A stretch of DNA of 64,000 bases from Parapedobacter tibetensis. Its GTDB lineage: Bacteria; Bacteroidota; Bacteroidia; Sphingobacteriales; Sphingobacteriaceae. Where the stretch lies: positions 62,001 to 126,000 of the forward strand of contig NZ_JAMKQJ010000013.1 in NCBI RefSeq assembly GCF_024643205.1, in the 5' to 3' direction. The notes under the pieces are model-generated. The model had not been told where the DNA came from and ran no database searches. It saw only the letters and a list, made by a program, of their open reading frames with translations. A program made the translations under genes and the position numbers. Shown piece after piece: positions 29,518 through 39,157 of the stretch (position 1 is the first letter of the stretch; every line of letters begins with the position of its first letter).

Positions 29518-30230
29518 TTACTTTAACTTAAGCAGCTCACTGGCCGCAAGCAAAAAAGCACCAACGCCGAAGCCATCGGTATCTTCGTAGGTAGCCGGCT
29601 CAGGCTGGTCGCCTATCTTTTGCACATAGCCCAGTTTGCCGTTCGGTCTTTATATTGAGCATATAGTTTACAATACAAATCGCCTATCAGGTAATCATCT
29701 GCAAAAAAGCGTCTCTTTCCTTCGCCATTGATGAGTCCGTCCTGCAACCTGCTCCATTTCTTTTCTTTCGTATGGTAGTGATTCAACATCAGGTTGCCAT
29801 TCCCCGAACCTCCATCCCTATACAGAAACAACAGATCACCATTCGGAAAGCTGTAAAACTCGGGGTAAGTGACCTGTTGCTCTTTTTGGCCGGTCATCGG
29901 TAATTTTTCCGACATGACCAAAGCGCCTGGTTCGGTGCTCTTACAGTACCGTAATGGATTGTTGTGATGATCCCATGACATGTGGAGATAGCCATCGCCG
30001 TCGACCATAATGCTGATCGCATTATGCGCATCTGTATTGTTCCCTTTATAGGACGTGACTTCCAGCTCCCATTCATCGGTGCCCTGTTGGCGTTTTCCCA
30101 ACACGACGGTATTGACAGAATTTTGTGCCCAGCCCATGCCCACGTTTGTCATGGTTTGCTGGGTATGCCTTTGCGGATAAGCGGATAAGGGGAACAAAAT
30201 CAGACTGAAAAAAAATAGTTTAATATCCAT
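29518..30230 (-). pseudogene. Chimeric remnant: BNR-repeat protein fused to GH105 fragments
   Basis: The ATG at 30230 ('MDIKLFFFSLILFPLSAYPQ', signal peptide) overlaps the upstream gene by 11 bp. The first about 165 codons are a BNR_4-type protein ('WDHHNNPLRYCKS', 'TYPEFYSFPNGDLLFLYRDG', 'LINGEGKR'), normally well over 400 residues. After 'GEGKR' (near 29730) the reading changes to 'RFFADDYLIGDLYCKLY', which looks like an N-terminal GH105 (unsaturated rhamnogalacturonyl hydrolase) motif, and that frame stops at 29613. In the next frame the DNA reads 'NGKLGYVQKIGDQPEPATYE' and then 'DTDGFGVGAFLLAASELL' to a TAA at 29518, a typical GH105 C-terminus. The locus therefore appears to be two adjacent genes collapsed by two deletions. 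Confidence 0.6.
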
Positions 30231-31332
30231 AAACGCTGAATTCTCCCAAAACAACGAATCGTTCTGGACCTGATACGGCCACCAGTTTAACGTAACGAGC
30301 TTTTGGCAGTGATTCGAAATGGTATAGCTGCTCACCGTTAATTAAGCGGTTGTAATCAAATGTTCCAAGATCGGCCCAATTGATGTTGTCACTGCTCACC
30401 AGAAACTGTATCACATCCGGACCACGCGGGTCTACCGGATTAAAAGCATTCGTGGTTCCCCATACGCCCAAACGAGCAATGGTACGCTCCATTCCCAGAT
30501 CGAACGTAACAAAATGCGGATAATTGGACGTGTTAGCATTCGCGTGCCAGCGCGTGGCATCGGTACCGTCTATGAGGTTTTTTGCCATATTTGCTTCACC
30601 GGGATGTTCGGAAGAAACGGCCGCGATGAACCAATCCTTTTTATCAAACTCAAATGGATCGCTTGTCGCAAACTCGGTGTAAAACGTATCAATGGCTAAT
30701 GAATCCGGAATGAATGCGGTTCTGTATTGGAAAGCAGCGCCTCCCTGGTAATCATCGATCGTTGTTTCGGTTGAATCCACATGCACATGAAGAACCTGTT
30801 GAGTATTATCACTCGTATATTTTATTTCCGTTCTGATCGCTCCATTGGCTATATCCGCATCAGCCCATTGCAGTGTCAGGTTACCGTTGGCATCAAGTAG
30901 AGCGGTGCTCAACGGCCGCGCCAGCAAGCTTTCCTGATACCTGATCCCATACGCTTTTCCGCTAATTTCTACCGGAACCGAAACATGCCCATCGTCATCA
31001 AATGTCTTGATAACAAACGAATAAGTAATTCCTTCTGTTAAGGGCTGGATGATTTGGCTGATCGTATCCCCCTGTTCAGGAATGGGTACGACAACGGAAT
31101 CAATAAAGTTATTCCAGTAAATAACAGCCCATGTCACATTGGGATCATTGCCCCGTAACCAGCTGATCTGCAGACGATCCTTGCCGGCATAGACCTGCGG
31201 CGAAGAAGCCTTCGCCGGATAAGTCGTGCCATTCGGAACAACATACGCTTTATAACTGTCATCCATCTCCTTGCAGCTGAATGCCGAAATCAGCATAGCC
31301 GGGATGAGCATTGTATATATTATCGTTTTCAT
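30220..31332 (-). CDS. DUF4998 plus F5/8 type C (discoidin) surface lipoprotein
   Basis: A 370-residue lipoprotein with lipobox 'LISAFSCKEM'. An N-terminal DUF4998-like Ig/FN3 region (about residues 35-230, 'KDRLQISWLRGNDPNVTWA') precedes a C-terminal F5/8 discoidin domain (about 240-370) with 'LIDGTDATRWHA', 'FVTFDLGMERTIARLGVW' and 'ARYVKLVAVSG'. Proteins of this type are surface glycan-binding partners in SusCD operons. It follows the DUF5000-type lipoprotein by 12 bp and overlaps the start of the next gene. Ligand unknown. Confidence 0.82.
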   Translation of the reverse strand: MKTIIYTMLIPAMLISAFSCKEMDDSYKAYVVPNGTTYPAKASSPQVYAGKDRLQISWLRGNDPNVTWAVIYWNNFIDSVVVPIPEQGDTISQIIQPLTEGITYSFVIKTFDDDGHVSVPVEISGKAYGIRYQESLLARPLSTALLDANGNLTLQWADADIANGAIRTEIKYTSDNTQQVLHVHVDSTETTIDDYQGGAAFQYRTAFIPDSLAIDTFYTEFATSDPFEFDKKDWFIAAVSSEHPGEANMAKNLIDGTDATRWHANANTSNYPHFVTFDLGMERTIARLGVWGTTNAFNPVDPRGPDVIQFLVSSDNINWADLGTFDYNRLINGEQLYHFESLPKARYVKLVAVSGPERFVVLGEFSVYGY

Positions 31333-31344
31333 ATACTATAATAT

Positions 31345-32571
31345 TTATTTTTGAACCTGTCCGGAAAGGGTAATCTCCGCTATGATAACCTGTCCCGTTG
31401 TCGTATTACCGGCCCATGTTTCCATGCTTCTGAAGCGGATGTAACGAACCGGGATCCAAGGGTTGGGGACTTTATCGGTTACCACGAGCTCGAAGTTTTC
31501 ACCCTGGACATTGGCATACTCCTTGTCTTCCGGTGTGACGGCACCTCCGGGTCCTGACGGCTTAAACGATTCGAATTCGCCGAGTAAAGTCCAGTCTCCA
31601 CCAGCCAAATCATCACCGGGAACTGCTGCATTAGATCCATACAACTGAAACCTTTTGACATTGGCGCCCGCATATTCCGAATTTTGGCGATGGTGTACTC
31701 TGATCCGGCTGATAATCGCCGGATCATTCAGCCTGAACGTAAACGTTTGTGGTATGGGTGAGGTATGGGGTGTTGCAAAGATATCATTGTTCACGCTGGA
31801 CGTAATATCATCCCAAATCTGGGGCAGGGCATAATTCTGGCTTCCTTCTACAGGAAGATAGGTATCGGATGCTAAGTTGTATTCAATATAAGGTTTTTGT
31901 AACCGCTCTTCATACAGGGGAGTCAGCTCTTTGATTAACGTATCCGATTTATTATCCCACCGGTCACGCAGATAAATACCAAACCGGGCATCCAGTGAAT
32001 CCAGCCCCAGGTATGAAAAGCTTCCGGTGCGCGACTTGGTGTAGAAGGTCTGCAAAGGTCTCCACATACCATTCTTCAGCGAATCGTACATCAGCGAAAT
32101 GGCCAGATTGGCTTCATATTCATTTTTAAAAGAAATACGCACACCGCCGAACGTTTCGTTCACTTCCAGATCCGGAAACGATAGTTCCACCGCAGGCGGC
32201 AACGGTTCGACAAGAACCGTAAGTGGTTCGGAAATCTTTTCGTTCTTACCTACAGCATAAAGGGTAACTGGGTATGAACCAGATGCACCATAACCTTCAA
32301 TAAGCAGGGTGTCTACATAATATGATGCCCTTGATTCGCGTACCACTCCCCTGTTGGTCGTATAAACGGCCTTCACATAAAGCATATTTTTATCTGTTGG
32401 GATTTTATATTGCAGAACCGCGCCGCCTGGTATGTTTTTTACGGAAACGCCGGAAACTGCTCCTGGAGCAGGAGCTGAATCATCTATCAGATTGAGCCGC
32501 GTATCCTCTTTACAGGTACTATACAACAGGCCTATTAGGCCAGCTGTAATTAGAAAATATACTTTTTTCAT
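31345..32571 (-). CDS. DUF4959/DUF5126/DUF5000 surface lipoprotein
   Basis: A 408-residue protein whose signal ends at 'GLLYSTCKED'. Three modules can be seen in the order usual for this family: an N-terminal FN3-like DUF4959 ('PAPGAVSGVSVKNIPGGAVL'), a central DUF5126 ('SYLGLDSLDARFGIYLRDRW') and a C-terminal DUF5000 discoidin-like domain ('QIWDDITSSVNNDIFATPH', 'IPVRYIRFRSMETW'). Such proteins sit downstream of SusD and are thought to be surface glycan-binding proteins. There is a gap of about 110 bp from the SusD gene. Confidence 0.85.
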   Translation of the reverse strand: MKKVYFLITAGLIGLLYSTCKEDTRLNLIDDSAPAPGAVSGVSVKNIPGGAVLQYKIPTDKNMLYVKAVYTTNRGVVRESRASYYVDTLLIEGYGASGSYPVTLYAVGKNEKISEPLTVLVEPLPPAVELSFPDLEVNETFGGVRISFKNEYEANLAISLMYDSLKNGMWRPLQTFYTKSRTGSFSYLGLDSLDARFGIYLRDRWDNKSDTLIKELTPLYEERLQKPYIEYNLASDTYLPVEGSQNYALPQIWDDITSSVNNDIFATPHTSPIPQTFTFRLNDPAIISRIRVHHRQNSEYAGANVKRFQLYGSNAAVPGDDLAGGDWTLLGEFESFKPSGPGGAVTPEDKEYANVQGENFELVVTDKVPNPWIPVRYIRFRSMETWAGNTTTGQVIIAEITLSGQVQK

Positions 32572-32682
32572 CAGAATAAATTGATTTTAAGTGGCGATGA
32601 AGCTTGCCAGCTACCGCAGGCAGCAGTGGTAGCACATGCAGGTTTCATTTTAAACAATAGCTAATTGTAGAACAATGAACAA

Positions 32683-34614
32683 CTACCATCCGATATTCTG
32701 TACCATATTGGGGTTGACCGTGAGATCAGCCTGTGCAATGGGCCAGAAATAATCCCGAAGGCGGTATTCCTGCCTGAAAACCAGTCTTGGCCGGTAATAA
32801 TAAGCGGGGTCGGCCTGTTGTAAATCCCAGCCCTGTATAGGGGTGCCATAATAATCCGCTAAGGTTTTCCAGCGCCGGATATCCCAAAAACGCTGGCCCT
32901 CAAAACATAGCTCGTTCAACCGCTCCTGGTGAATGATTTGCCGAAGTCCTTCTTGCGATCTGAACTTATCCGGATTCGTTGAATGTTGTGTCCACGCTTC
33001 GTTTACGGACTTCAGGCCAGCACGTTCTCTCACCATATCCACATATTCAAGTGCCTGCGTGCGGTTAGCGTCGGTGTTAGCTGCTTCATTTAATGCTTCT
33101 GCATACAGCAGGAACAGATCGCTTAGGCGAAACAGTGGCCAGGCATAATTGCGGATAGAATAGCTTGTCAGGCTGATCTGCACATTTTCAAAGTGAATCC
33201 ATTTCTTGATCTGATAGCCCGTAATGGGCCCAAAATGGGAACCTCCCGCACCATGCATCTGGCCTTTGCGGCCGGTCATGTAATATAAACTTGACGGATT
33301 CCTATCGTCGTAAACACCCTGTCCGTACCATATTCCGCCATCAAAACCCAAATTGGCATAAAACCGAGGCTCCCGTTTAAAATTAAGGTACGCCGTTTGG
33401 TAGTCCTGCCTGATATACCGGTTGTCTGCTACTGTTGCGGTTTTCACTTCAAACCTGCGGCTATAGTCCCAGTCTCTGTCTTCCCTGATGGGTACGCCGT
33501 TGTTGCTGTAAAACTGCTCAGCGATCTTGATAGGCGCTCCGGTCAGCATTCTCATTTGTGAGTAGTCGATATACCTGATATCCAGCTTAGGAGCTGAGTT
33601 TTGCTGTAAATTTGCGGAAAGACTCTGGGTATTGGCCCATATAATATCGTCGTTCCACCGTTCGGCAAAAGCATTGCGCAGGGTGAGTTCTGTTAATATG
33701 GTATCTGATAAAGGAAACTGCGGGTTTCCCGGATACGCATACAGTCCCATACCCAATTCGCCTACACACACATCAATGGCATCTTTACAGGCCTGGGCCG
33801 CAATAACCCACTTCCCGGCGTCGGACCCCTGGTTAAACAATACAGTCCCATCCGGATTTCTCAAGGTAGTCTGATCGGCATTGCCATTAAACAACGGACT
33901 TGCCGCTGTTACCAGTACCCGGGCTTTGAGGGCCAGTGCGATGGGTTTGGTAATACGGCCCAGTTCTTCTCCCCTGCTGGCAATCGTAATGGGTAATCCT
34001 TCAACCGATTCATCCAGTAATTGTACGATGTAGCTGACACAGCTATCTACGGGATCCCTTGCGACACGCACATCCTCTTCGCTCGCATCAATGGGTAGAT
34101 TGACTTTGATGACCGGAATTGGTCCATACATCCGTAACAGGCGAAAGTGATAATACGCTTTCAGGACCTTCACTTCCGAAACCCATTGGTACCGCTCCCA
34201 ATCCTCCAGATCAGGCACATTGCCGATATTTTCCAAAAAGATATTGCAGGTACGGATTCCTTGATATAGGCTATTCCAGCTGTGAATTAGCGGACTGCTC
34301 GCATTCTGCGCACCTAGCGCAATATTAACTGCCTCGTAATTGAAGGGAATGACTGCTCCCGAACCCTGTGGAACTGCCCACACTTCATCCCCACTCATCA
34401 ATGCAGGGTCTAATCCGATATTCCCGTCCTTTGGCATATAGGAATAACAGGTATACAAATATTTTATCGCTTGGTTCCGCATGGAAAAGGCGTTGTCAAT
34501 CGTACTGACCCCCTCCGGTACCACATCTAGGTATTTGCACGAACCCAGCAGGAAAATCATTCCGCCTATTAAAACAAGGGGTTTTATACGTTCCTGTAAT
34601 CTTAAATTTTTCAT
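32683..34614 (-). CDS. RagB/SusD family outer-membrane lipoprotein (PUL-2)
   Basis: A 643-residue SusD homologue. The signal peptide ends in lipobox 'MIFLLGSCKYLD'. SusD features include 'GVSTIDNAFSMRNQAIKYLY', the helix 'EVKVLKAYYHFRLLRMYGPI', 'RLSDLFLLYAEALNEA' and the C-terminal 'RLNELCFEGQRFWDIRRWKT' and 'YFWPIAQADLTVNP'. The ATG is 5 bp after the SusC stop. It binds the glycan at the surface for the SusC channel encoded just upstream; sequence divergence from the PUL-1 SusD suggests a different ligand. Confidence 0.93.
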   Translation of the reverse strand: MKNLRLQERIKPLVLIGGMIFLLGSCKYLDVVPEGVSTIDNAFSMRNQAIKYLYTCYSYMPKDGNIGLDPALMSGDEVWAVPQGSGAVIPFNYEAVNIALGAQNASSPLIHSWNSLYQGIRTCNIFLENIGNVPDLEDWERYQWVSEVKVLKAYYHFRLLRMYGPIPVIKVNLPIDASEEDVRVARDPVDSCVSYIVQLLDESVEGLPITIASRGEELGRITKPIALALKARVLVTAASPLFNGNADQTTLRNPDGTVLFNQGSDAGKWVIAAQACKDAIDVCVGELGMGLYAYPGNPQFPLSDTILTELTLRNAFAERWNDDIIWANTQSLSANLQQNSAPKLDIRYIDYSQMRMLTGAPIKIAEQFYSNNGVPIREDRDWDYSRRFEVKTATVADNRYIRQDYQTAYLNFKREPRFYANLGFDGGIWYGQGVYDDRNPSSLYYMTGRKGQMHGAGGSHFGPITGYQIKKWIHFENVQISLTSYSIRNYAWPLFRLSDLFLLYAEALNEAANTDANRTQALEYVDMVRERAGLKSVNEAWTQHSTNPDKFRSQEGLRQIIHQERLNELCFEGQRFWDIRRWKTLADYYGTPIQGWDLQQADPAYYYRPRLVFRQEYRLRDYFWPIAQADLTVNPNMVQNIGW

Positions 34615-34619
34615 GCTTG

Positions 34620-37600
34620 TTAATTGAATGACATGTTTATCCCTAAGTTAAATACCCGCTGTATGGGATAGGCCAAACCATTGCCGGCCATCTCCACATC
34701 CCATAATTTGAATTTACTGAATGTAAGTAGGTTGGTACCGCTGAGATACACCCTGAAATTGGATAACCTGAGCCGCTCTATCAGGTCCTGGCTTAAATTA
34801 TAACCAATTTCTAACTGTTTCAGGCGCAGAAAGGTGCCATCGCGCATGAACCACGTATTGGGTACCACATTGTTTTCATTAATCGTGGTGCTTAATCTGG
34901 GCCACAGCGCATATATATTCCGATTCTCCTCAGACCAATGGCTATCGGCGTAGACCTGCAGCAACTGTGTTTCCCTATAAAATGGCGTCGTGGAATTAAG
35001 CCATTCCTGGTTGGGTTTACGGCTATTCACTTCGATCCAGAACGACTCGTTGGTTATCCCTTGGAACATGGCAGATAGATCAAAATTTTTGTATCCCAGT
35101 GAAAAAGCAAATCCGTAGACAATTTCCGGCACTGTTGGATTGCCAATAGGGACGATATCCAAGCTGTTTACCCGGCCATCCTTGTTCACGTCGGTGTATT
35201 TAATATCGCCACCTCCGTATAACGAGTTCCCTACCTCCTGAACCGGAGAGTTGGCGGCCTCCGCATCATCGACAAAGAGCCGTTCAGCGATATAACCATA
35301 GGTTTGGCTTAATGGCCGGCCAACATGGTACCGCCAGGGTTCGAGGTAAACGGGTTCTTCATACACTTCATATTTACTGGTCGCGTAGGTAAAGTTGACA
35401 CGGGCAGCAGCCCACAGATCGGAAGAAAAATTCTGCGTGTAGTCCAAGCTGAAATCGATCCCTTTGCCGGATGCCTCGCCCAAATTGGCCCTGACGGGAG
35501 CAGTAAGCCCCATAGTGGTGGGAATGGAAGCCCTCGGCATCAGGATGTTGCTACGGTATTCAGTAAAATAATCAGCAATGATGTTCAGCTTATTCCAAAG
35601 GCTTAATTCGACAGCATAATCGGCCTTCCGGGCAGTTTCCCAGCCTATTTCCGGGTTCGCGTACCGGTTAATCAAGACACCGGGCAAGAATTCCGAAAAT
35701 TCTTCGCCAAAGGTTGCGCCCCGGCCGGCATTTCCCATATCAACCTGTGAAAGATAAAAAAAGCGGTCTTCAGCACGGCCTATCCGGTCATTACCCACTA
35801 AACCATACGAGAAACGAAATTTCAATTTAGAAATGGTATTAAGGAAAGGTTCCATAAAACGTTCGTTGGATGCCATCCAGGCCACTCCTGCTGACGGGAA
35901 GAAGCCGAACCGGCGTGATTCATGAAAACGTTCGGACCCGTTGTAACCAAAATTAAACTCGCCGAAGTAACGGTCATCATACGAATAGGTGGCACGGCCG
36001 GAAAGCCCCAGGTTACGCGATGGCAGTGACAACTGTAGTTCGCCCGTATTGGCGTTCAGGGCTTGCTGAGCCATAAACACGAACAGGCCGCTCAGGTTAT
36101 GCTTATTGCCAAACAATCTGGAATAATTGGCAATACCCTGAAAGTAGAAGGTAGAATTGGTGACTTTGTCGGGATTAATTTCGGCATAGTCAAGGTACTC
36201 TGTCCCGTCGTTCGTCTGAATAAGCGAATAGTTTCCGGTGGCCATATCATAACTACCCATCTGGTAGTAATACGGATTGTAAAATCTATTTACAGAGAAT
36301 TGCGAAAGCCTAGATATATTTAATAGTCCGTTTACATTCAGTCCTTCCGTCAGAAAGCTCAGGTTTTGTTTCATTTCGAGCTGTGCCAGCAGCTGGGAAC
36401 GGGATTTATCCTTATATCCCCTTACCATTTCCGCATAAGGGTTTACGAACTCATTATCATCATTACCAAACATGATGTGATTAACGTGTTGGTGCTCGGC
36501 ATCGAGTGGATAATAGGCCGGAAACCTGACCGGATTGGAGTGCATGATCATCTGATAGGTCTCCGTACCCCCGTTGAGCGGACCGCTGTAATCATCGAAA
36601 ACACCGCTCAGCCTCACAATTAGCTCAGTAGTTTTACTCAAATCGATGTTCACGGTTGACCGCAGCGTATAAGATTTATTATCAATATTATTATTAAAAT
36701 TGTTTCGCTTATCTACGTTTAAGATGCCATTATCCTTATTCAGTGAGCCTGCCACGTAATAACGGGCGACACCACCGCCACCGCTTACACTTAGGTTAGC
36801 CCGTTGGGTGGTTGCATAGTTTTTCATCAGCATACTCATCCAGTCATTGGTCGGATAACGTATCGGGTCGTAACCTGCAGCTGTAGACTCGATTTTTTCC
36901 TGCGAATAAGGTAATTCACCGAGTGGGTCCCTCGTCAACACCGCTTCATTCGCCAGTCTCATATACGTTATGGGGTCGGCCAGCTCGACTTTCCGGGTAG
37001 GGGCTGATACCGAATTTTCTATTCTGAAAGAAACTTTTGCCGGACCGACAGTCCCTTGCTTAGTGGTCACCAAAATAACCCCGTTCGCTCCTCTGGCGCC
37101 ATAGAGCGCGGTGGCGGTTGCGTCTTTCATCACCGAGAAACTGGCGATATCATCCGGCTGGAGCCTAGCTAAATCGGTGGTGGTTAGTTCGATATTATCA
37201 ATTAAGATCAGCGGGTTGGTGTTGGCACCAAATGTCGTGATGCCCCGTACGAAGAAGTCGGCATTGTCTTGCCCCGGTTCGCCGTTCCGCTGATACGCAA
37301 TGATCCCCGCCACATTCCCCGCCAACGCAGCGGTCAGGTTGCTCGACGGAATTTTCAGTTGGGAAGGATTCACCGTTGTAACTGCGCCGACCACGTCCTT
37401 CTTCTTCTGCCGACCAAAGGCAACCACGACTACTTCATCGATATCCGATTGCTCCAGCGCCAACGTCACGTCCAGCACCGCGTGTTGCTCAACGGGAATT
37501 TCCTGGGCCGTATACCCGACCATGGAAAATACGAGTACGCTACCCTCGGGCACAGCCAGTATATAGCGGCCATTCACATCGGTGGATGTACCGATTTCGG

Positions 37601-37760
37601 ATTGGTTTTTCACTTTAACGCTGACACCGGATAACAACGTCCCCGTACTATCGGTCACCGTTCCTCGTACCTCTGTCTGCTGCACGGCGGCCCGCGCGAC
37701 CGTTGTCTGTAGCAAACAGATGGGCCATAATAATAATAGAAATGCGATAATACTTTTCAT
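34620..37760 (-). CDS. SusC/RagA TonB-dependent transporter (PUL-2)
   Basis: A 1046-residue SusC with a signal peptide, carboxypeptidase-D-like domain ('VRGTVTDSTGTLLSGVSVKV'), TonB box region 'DEVVVVAFGRQKKKDVVGAV', plug ('ATALYGARGANGVILVTTKQ') and barrel ending in 'NLGINMSFN'. Unlike the PUL-1 transporter it has no STN domain, so it is not expected to signal to an anti-sigma factor; control by the divergent AraC protein is more likely. It starts the PUL-2 operon. Confidence 0.93.
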   Translation of the reverse strand: MKSIIAFLLLLWPICLLQTTVARAAVQQTEVRGTVTDSTGTLLSGVSVKVKNQSEIGTSTDVNGRYILAVPEGSVLVFSMVGYTAQEIPVEQHAVLDVTLALEQSDIDEVVVVAFGRQKKKDVVGAVTTVNPSQLKIPSSNLTAALAGNVAGIIAYQRNGEPGQDNADFFVRGITTFGANTNPLILIDNIELTTTDLARLQPDDIASFSVMKDATATALYGARGANGVILVTTKQGTVGPAKVSFRIENSVSAPTRKVELADPITYMRLANEAVLTRDPLGELPYSQEKIESTAAGYDPIRYPTNDWMSMLMKNYATTQRANLSVSGGGGVARYYVAGSLNKDNGILNVDKRNNFNNNIDNKSYTLRSTVNIDLSKTTELIVRLSGVFDDYSGPLNGGTETYQMIMHSNPVRFPAYYPLDAEHQHVNHIMFGNDDNEFVNPYAEMVRGYKDKSRSQLLAQLEMKQNLSFLTEGLNVNGLLNISRLSQFSVNRFYNPYYYQMGSYDMATGNYSLIQTNDGTEYLDYAEINPDKVTNSTFYFQGIANYSRLFGNKHNLSGLFVFMAQQALNANTGELQLSLPSRNLGLSGRATYSYDDRYFGEFNFGYNGSERFHESRRFGFFPSAGVAWMASNERFMEPFLNTISKLKFRFSYGLVGNDRIGRAEDRFFYLSQVDMGNAGRGATFGEEFSEFLPGVLINRYANPEIGWETARKADYAVELSLWNKLNIIADYFTEYRSNILMPRASIPTTMGLTAPVRANLGEASGKGIDFSLDYTQNFSSDLWAAARVNFTYATSKYEVYEEPVYLEPWRYHVGRPLSQTYGYIAERLFVDDAEAANSPVQEVGNSLYGGGDIKYTDVNKDGRVNSLDIVPIGNPTVPEIVYGFAFSLGYKNFDLSAMFQGITNESFWIEVNSRKPNQEWLNSTTPFYRETQLLQVYADSHWSEENRNIYALWPRLSTTINENNVVPNTWFMRDGTFLRLKQLEIGYNLSQDLIERLRLSNFRVYLSGTNLLTFSKFKLWDVEMAGNGLAYPIQRVFNLGINMSFN

Positions 37761-38179
37761 AATCGATTATTGTTTGACATGTTGTAACGCGTTCATCTTA
37801 TTGAACGATTCCTACGCTGCGAAAGCCATTCGTATAATGCTATACGTAGTCCACTAATGCCACCCTTGGTTAATTAGGAGGAGGCCATCGTTCTTACACT
37901 TCGAAGTGTCCGTACCAAACCAATGATACGCTATAAGACACAACGGGAAACGATTTCACTGGTTGATAACGTAAATTTGCTGCATATCACAATTTTTTAG
38001 TTTTTATGTTTTAGGTTTTTAGGTGACACGCTCAACAAAACTATACCGTGTTCACCAAAACTATCTTAGTTTTACCATAAATAATTTGATGTTCAAAGAT
38101 ATTTTTCGTTATCTTACATCAACATACACAAACTGATATTATACATATAAATTATGACAGGCTGTAAATCCGCTTAACC
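37761..38179. promoter_or_regulatory. Divergent susC/araC control region with 20-bp-spaced direct repeats
   Basis: This 419-bp gap holds no gene. It contains two near-identical 13-mers in direct orientation, TCAACAAAACTAT (38032-38044) and TCACCAAAACTAT (38052-38064), start-to-start spacing 20 bp, about two helical turns. AraC-type activators bind such direct repeats, so these are candidate sites for the regulator at 38180. A+T-rich tracts nearby could hold the araC promoter. Confidence 0.45.
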
Positions 38180-39088
38180 ATGAAGAAATACTACAAATAC
38201 CTGCCCGTGGGCATCGAAGATGAAAAATGGGGGTTATGTATACTGAATGTGGGGTTTGGCACCATCCCGTTGTCATCGGTTTATCCAAGTCCAAACCATC
38301 CTCCCTCCTATTATTTCAATTGGGAAAAGGGACGTGTGCTGAGCGAATATCAGCTGATTTACATCACACAGGGCGGGGGCATATTCGAATCTAAGACGGG
38401 TGGAGAAATCGCCATAAAAGAAGGGACTGTTATCATGCTCTTTCCAGACGAATGGCATCGTTATAAGCCAAATGAAAACACGGGTTGGAATGAACATTGG
38501 GTTGGATTCAAGGGACCCATTATTGACCGGTTGATCAAACACCATATTTTCGGACCACAAAAACCCGTCATCCAAATCGGATTGCGTGATGAAATCATTA
38601 CTTTTTTCAATGACATAGCGGAACGGACGAAAACGGAGTTCACCGGTTACCAACCGCTCATATCAGGCGAAGTCTTGCACCTGTTGGGTTTTGTTCATGC
38701 CATCAGCAAGGAGAATGCACTGAGTTATGATAAAGATGATATGCACGAATTGGTAAGCAAGGCCAGGGTGATATTCCGCGAAAATGTCGAAACCACGATA
38801 ACAGCCGAAGAAGTATCGGATGAATTGAGGGTGAGTTACTCCCTTTTCCGGAAGGTATTCAAAAAATATACCGGTATCTCCCCGGGTCAATACCTCATCC
38901 AGCTCAAAATCGAAAAGGCCAAGCTGTTGCTAACCTTTCCGGATAAGCTCATTAAGGAGGTGGCCTATGATTTAGGTTTTGACTCGTGCTTTTACTTTTC
39001 AAAACTGTTCAAGGAGAAAACAGGGTATTCACCCGTCAAATATCGCGAAAAGTACCTGGGGCGTTTAGCGTCCCGGCTGCATCGCTGA
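38180..39088 (+). CDS. AraC family transcriptional regulator of PUL-2
   Basis: A 302-residue protein with an N-terminal cupin-like AraC sensor domain (about residues 20-170, 'YITQGGGIFESKTGGEIAIK', 'WHRYKPNENTGWNEHWVGF') and a C-terminal double helix-turn-helix (about 195-290, 'SYSLFRKVFKKYTGISPGQY', 'EVAYDLGFDSCFYFSKLFKE'). It is divergent from susC of PUL-2 and probably activates it in response to a sugar. Its last 22 bp overlap the stop of a convergent GH78 fragment, an arrangement repeated at 45.46 kb. Confidence 0.9.
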   Translation: MKKYYKYLPVGIEDEKWGLCILNVGFGTIPLSSVYPSPNHPPSYYFNWEKGRVLSEYQLIYITQGGGIFESKTGGEIAIKEGTVIMLFPDEWHRYKPNENTGWNEHWVGFKGPIIDRLIKHHIFGPQKPVIQIGLRDEIITFFNDIAERTKTEFTGYQPLISGEVLHLLGFVHAISKENALSYDKDDMHELVSKARVIFRENVETTITAEEVSDELRVSYSLFRKVFKKYTGISPGQYLIQLKIEKAKLLLTFPDKLIKEVAYDLGFDSCFYFSKLFKEKTGYSPVKYREKYLGRLASRLHR

Positions 39089-39145
39089 TGCTGCCATCTT
39101 TTTGCCCGCCTCCAGCAGATAGCTACTTGATTGCAACTCATATTG
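38926..39145. repeat. Direct repeat copy A (araC/GH78 3' junction)
   Basis: Two blocks here recur 6.4 kb to the right. Block 39045-39145 matches 45461-45561 with about seven differences in 101 bp and no indel. Block 38926-38960 matches 45427-45461 with about three differences in 35 bp. The 84 bp between the blocks are missing in the other copy. The copy here keeps the intact araC and only the 3' end of a GH78 gene. Confidence 0.85.
39065..39145 (-). pseudogene. GH78 rhamnosidase C-terminal remnant
   Basis: On the minus strand this stretch reads 'QYELQSSSYLLEAGKKMAAS' followed by 'AMQPGR' and a stop at 39067-39065. It is almost the same as the last 26 residues of the intact GH78 protein ending at 45481. 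Left of 39145 in coding direction the homology ends, so about 920 residues are missing. It marks one edge of the inserted segment. Confidence 0.75.
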
Positions 39146-39157
39146 CGATTGGCCCGA

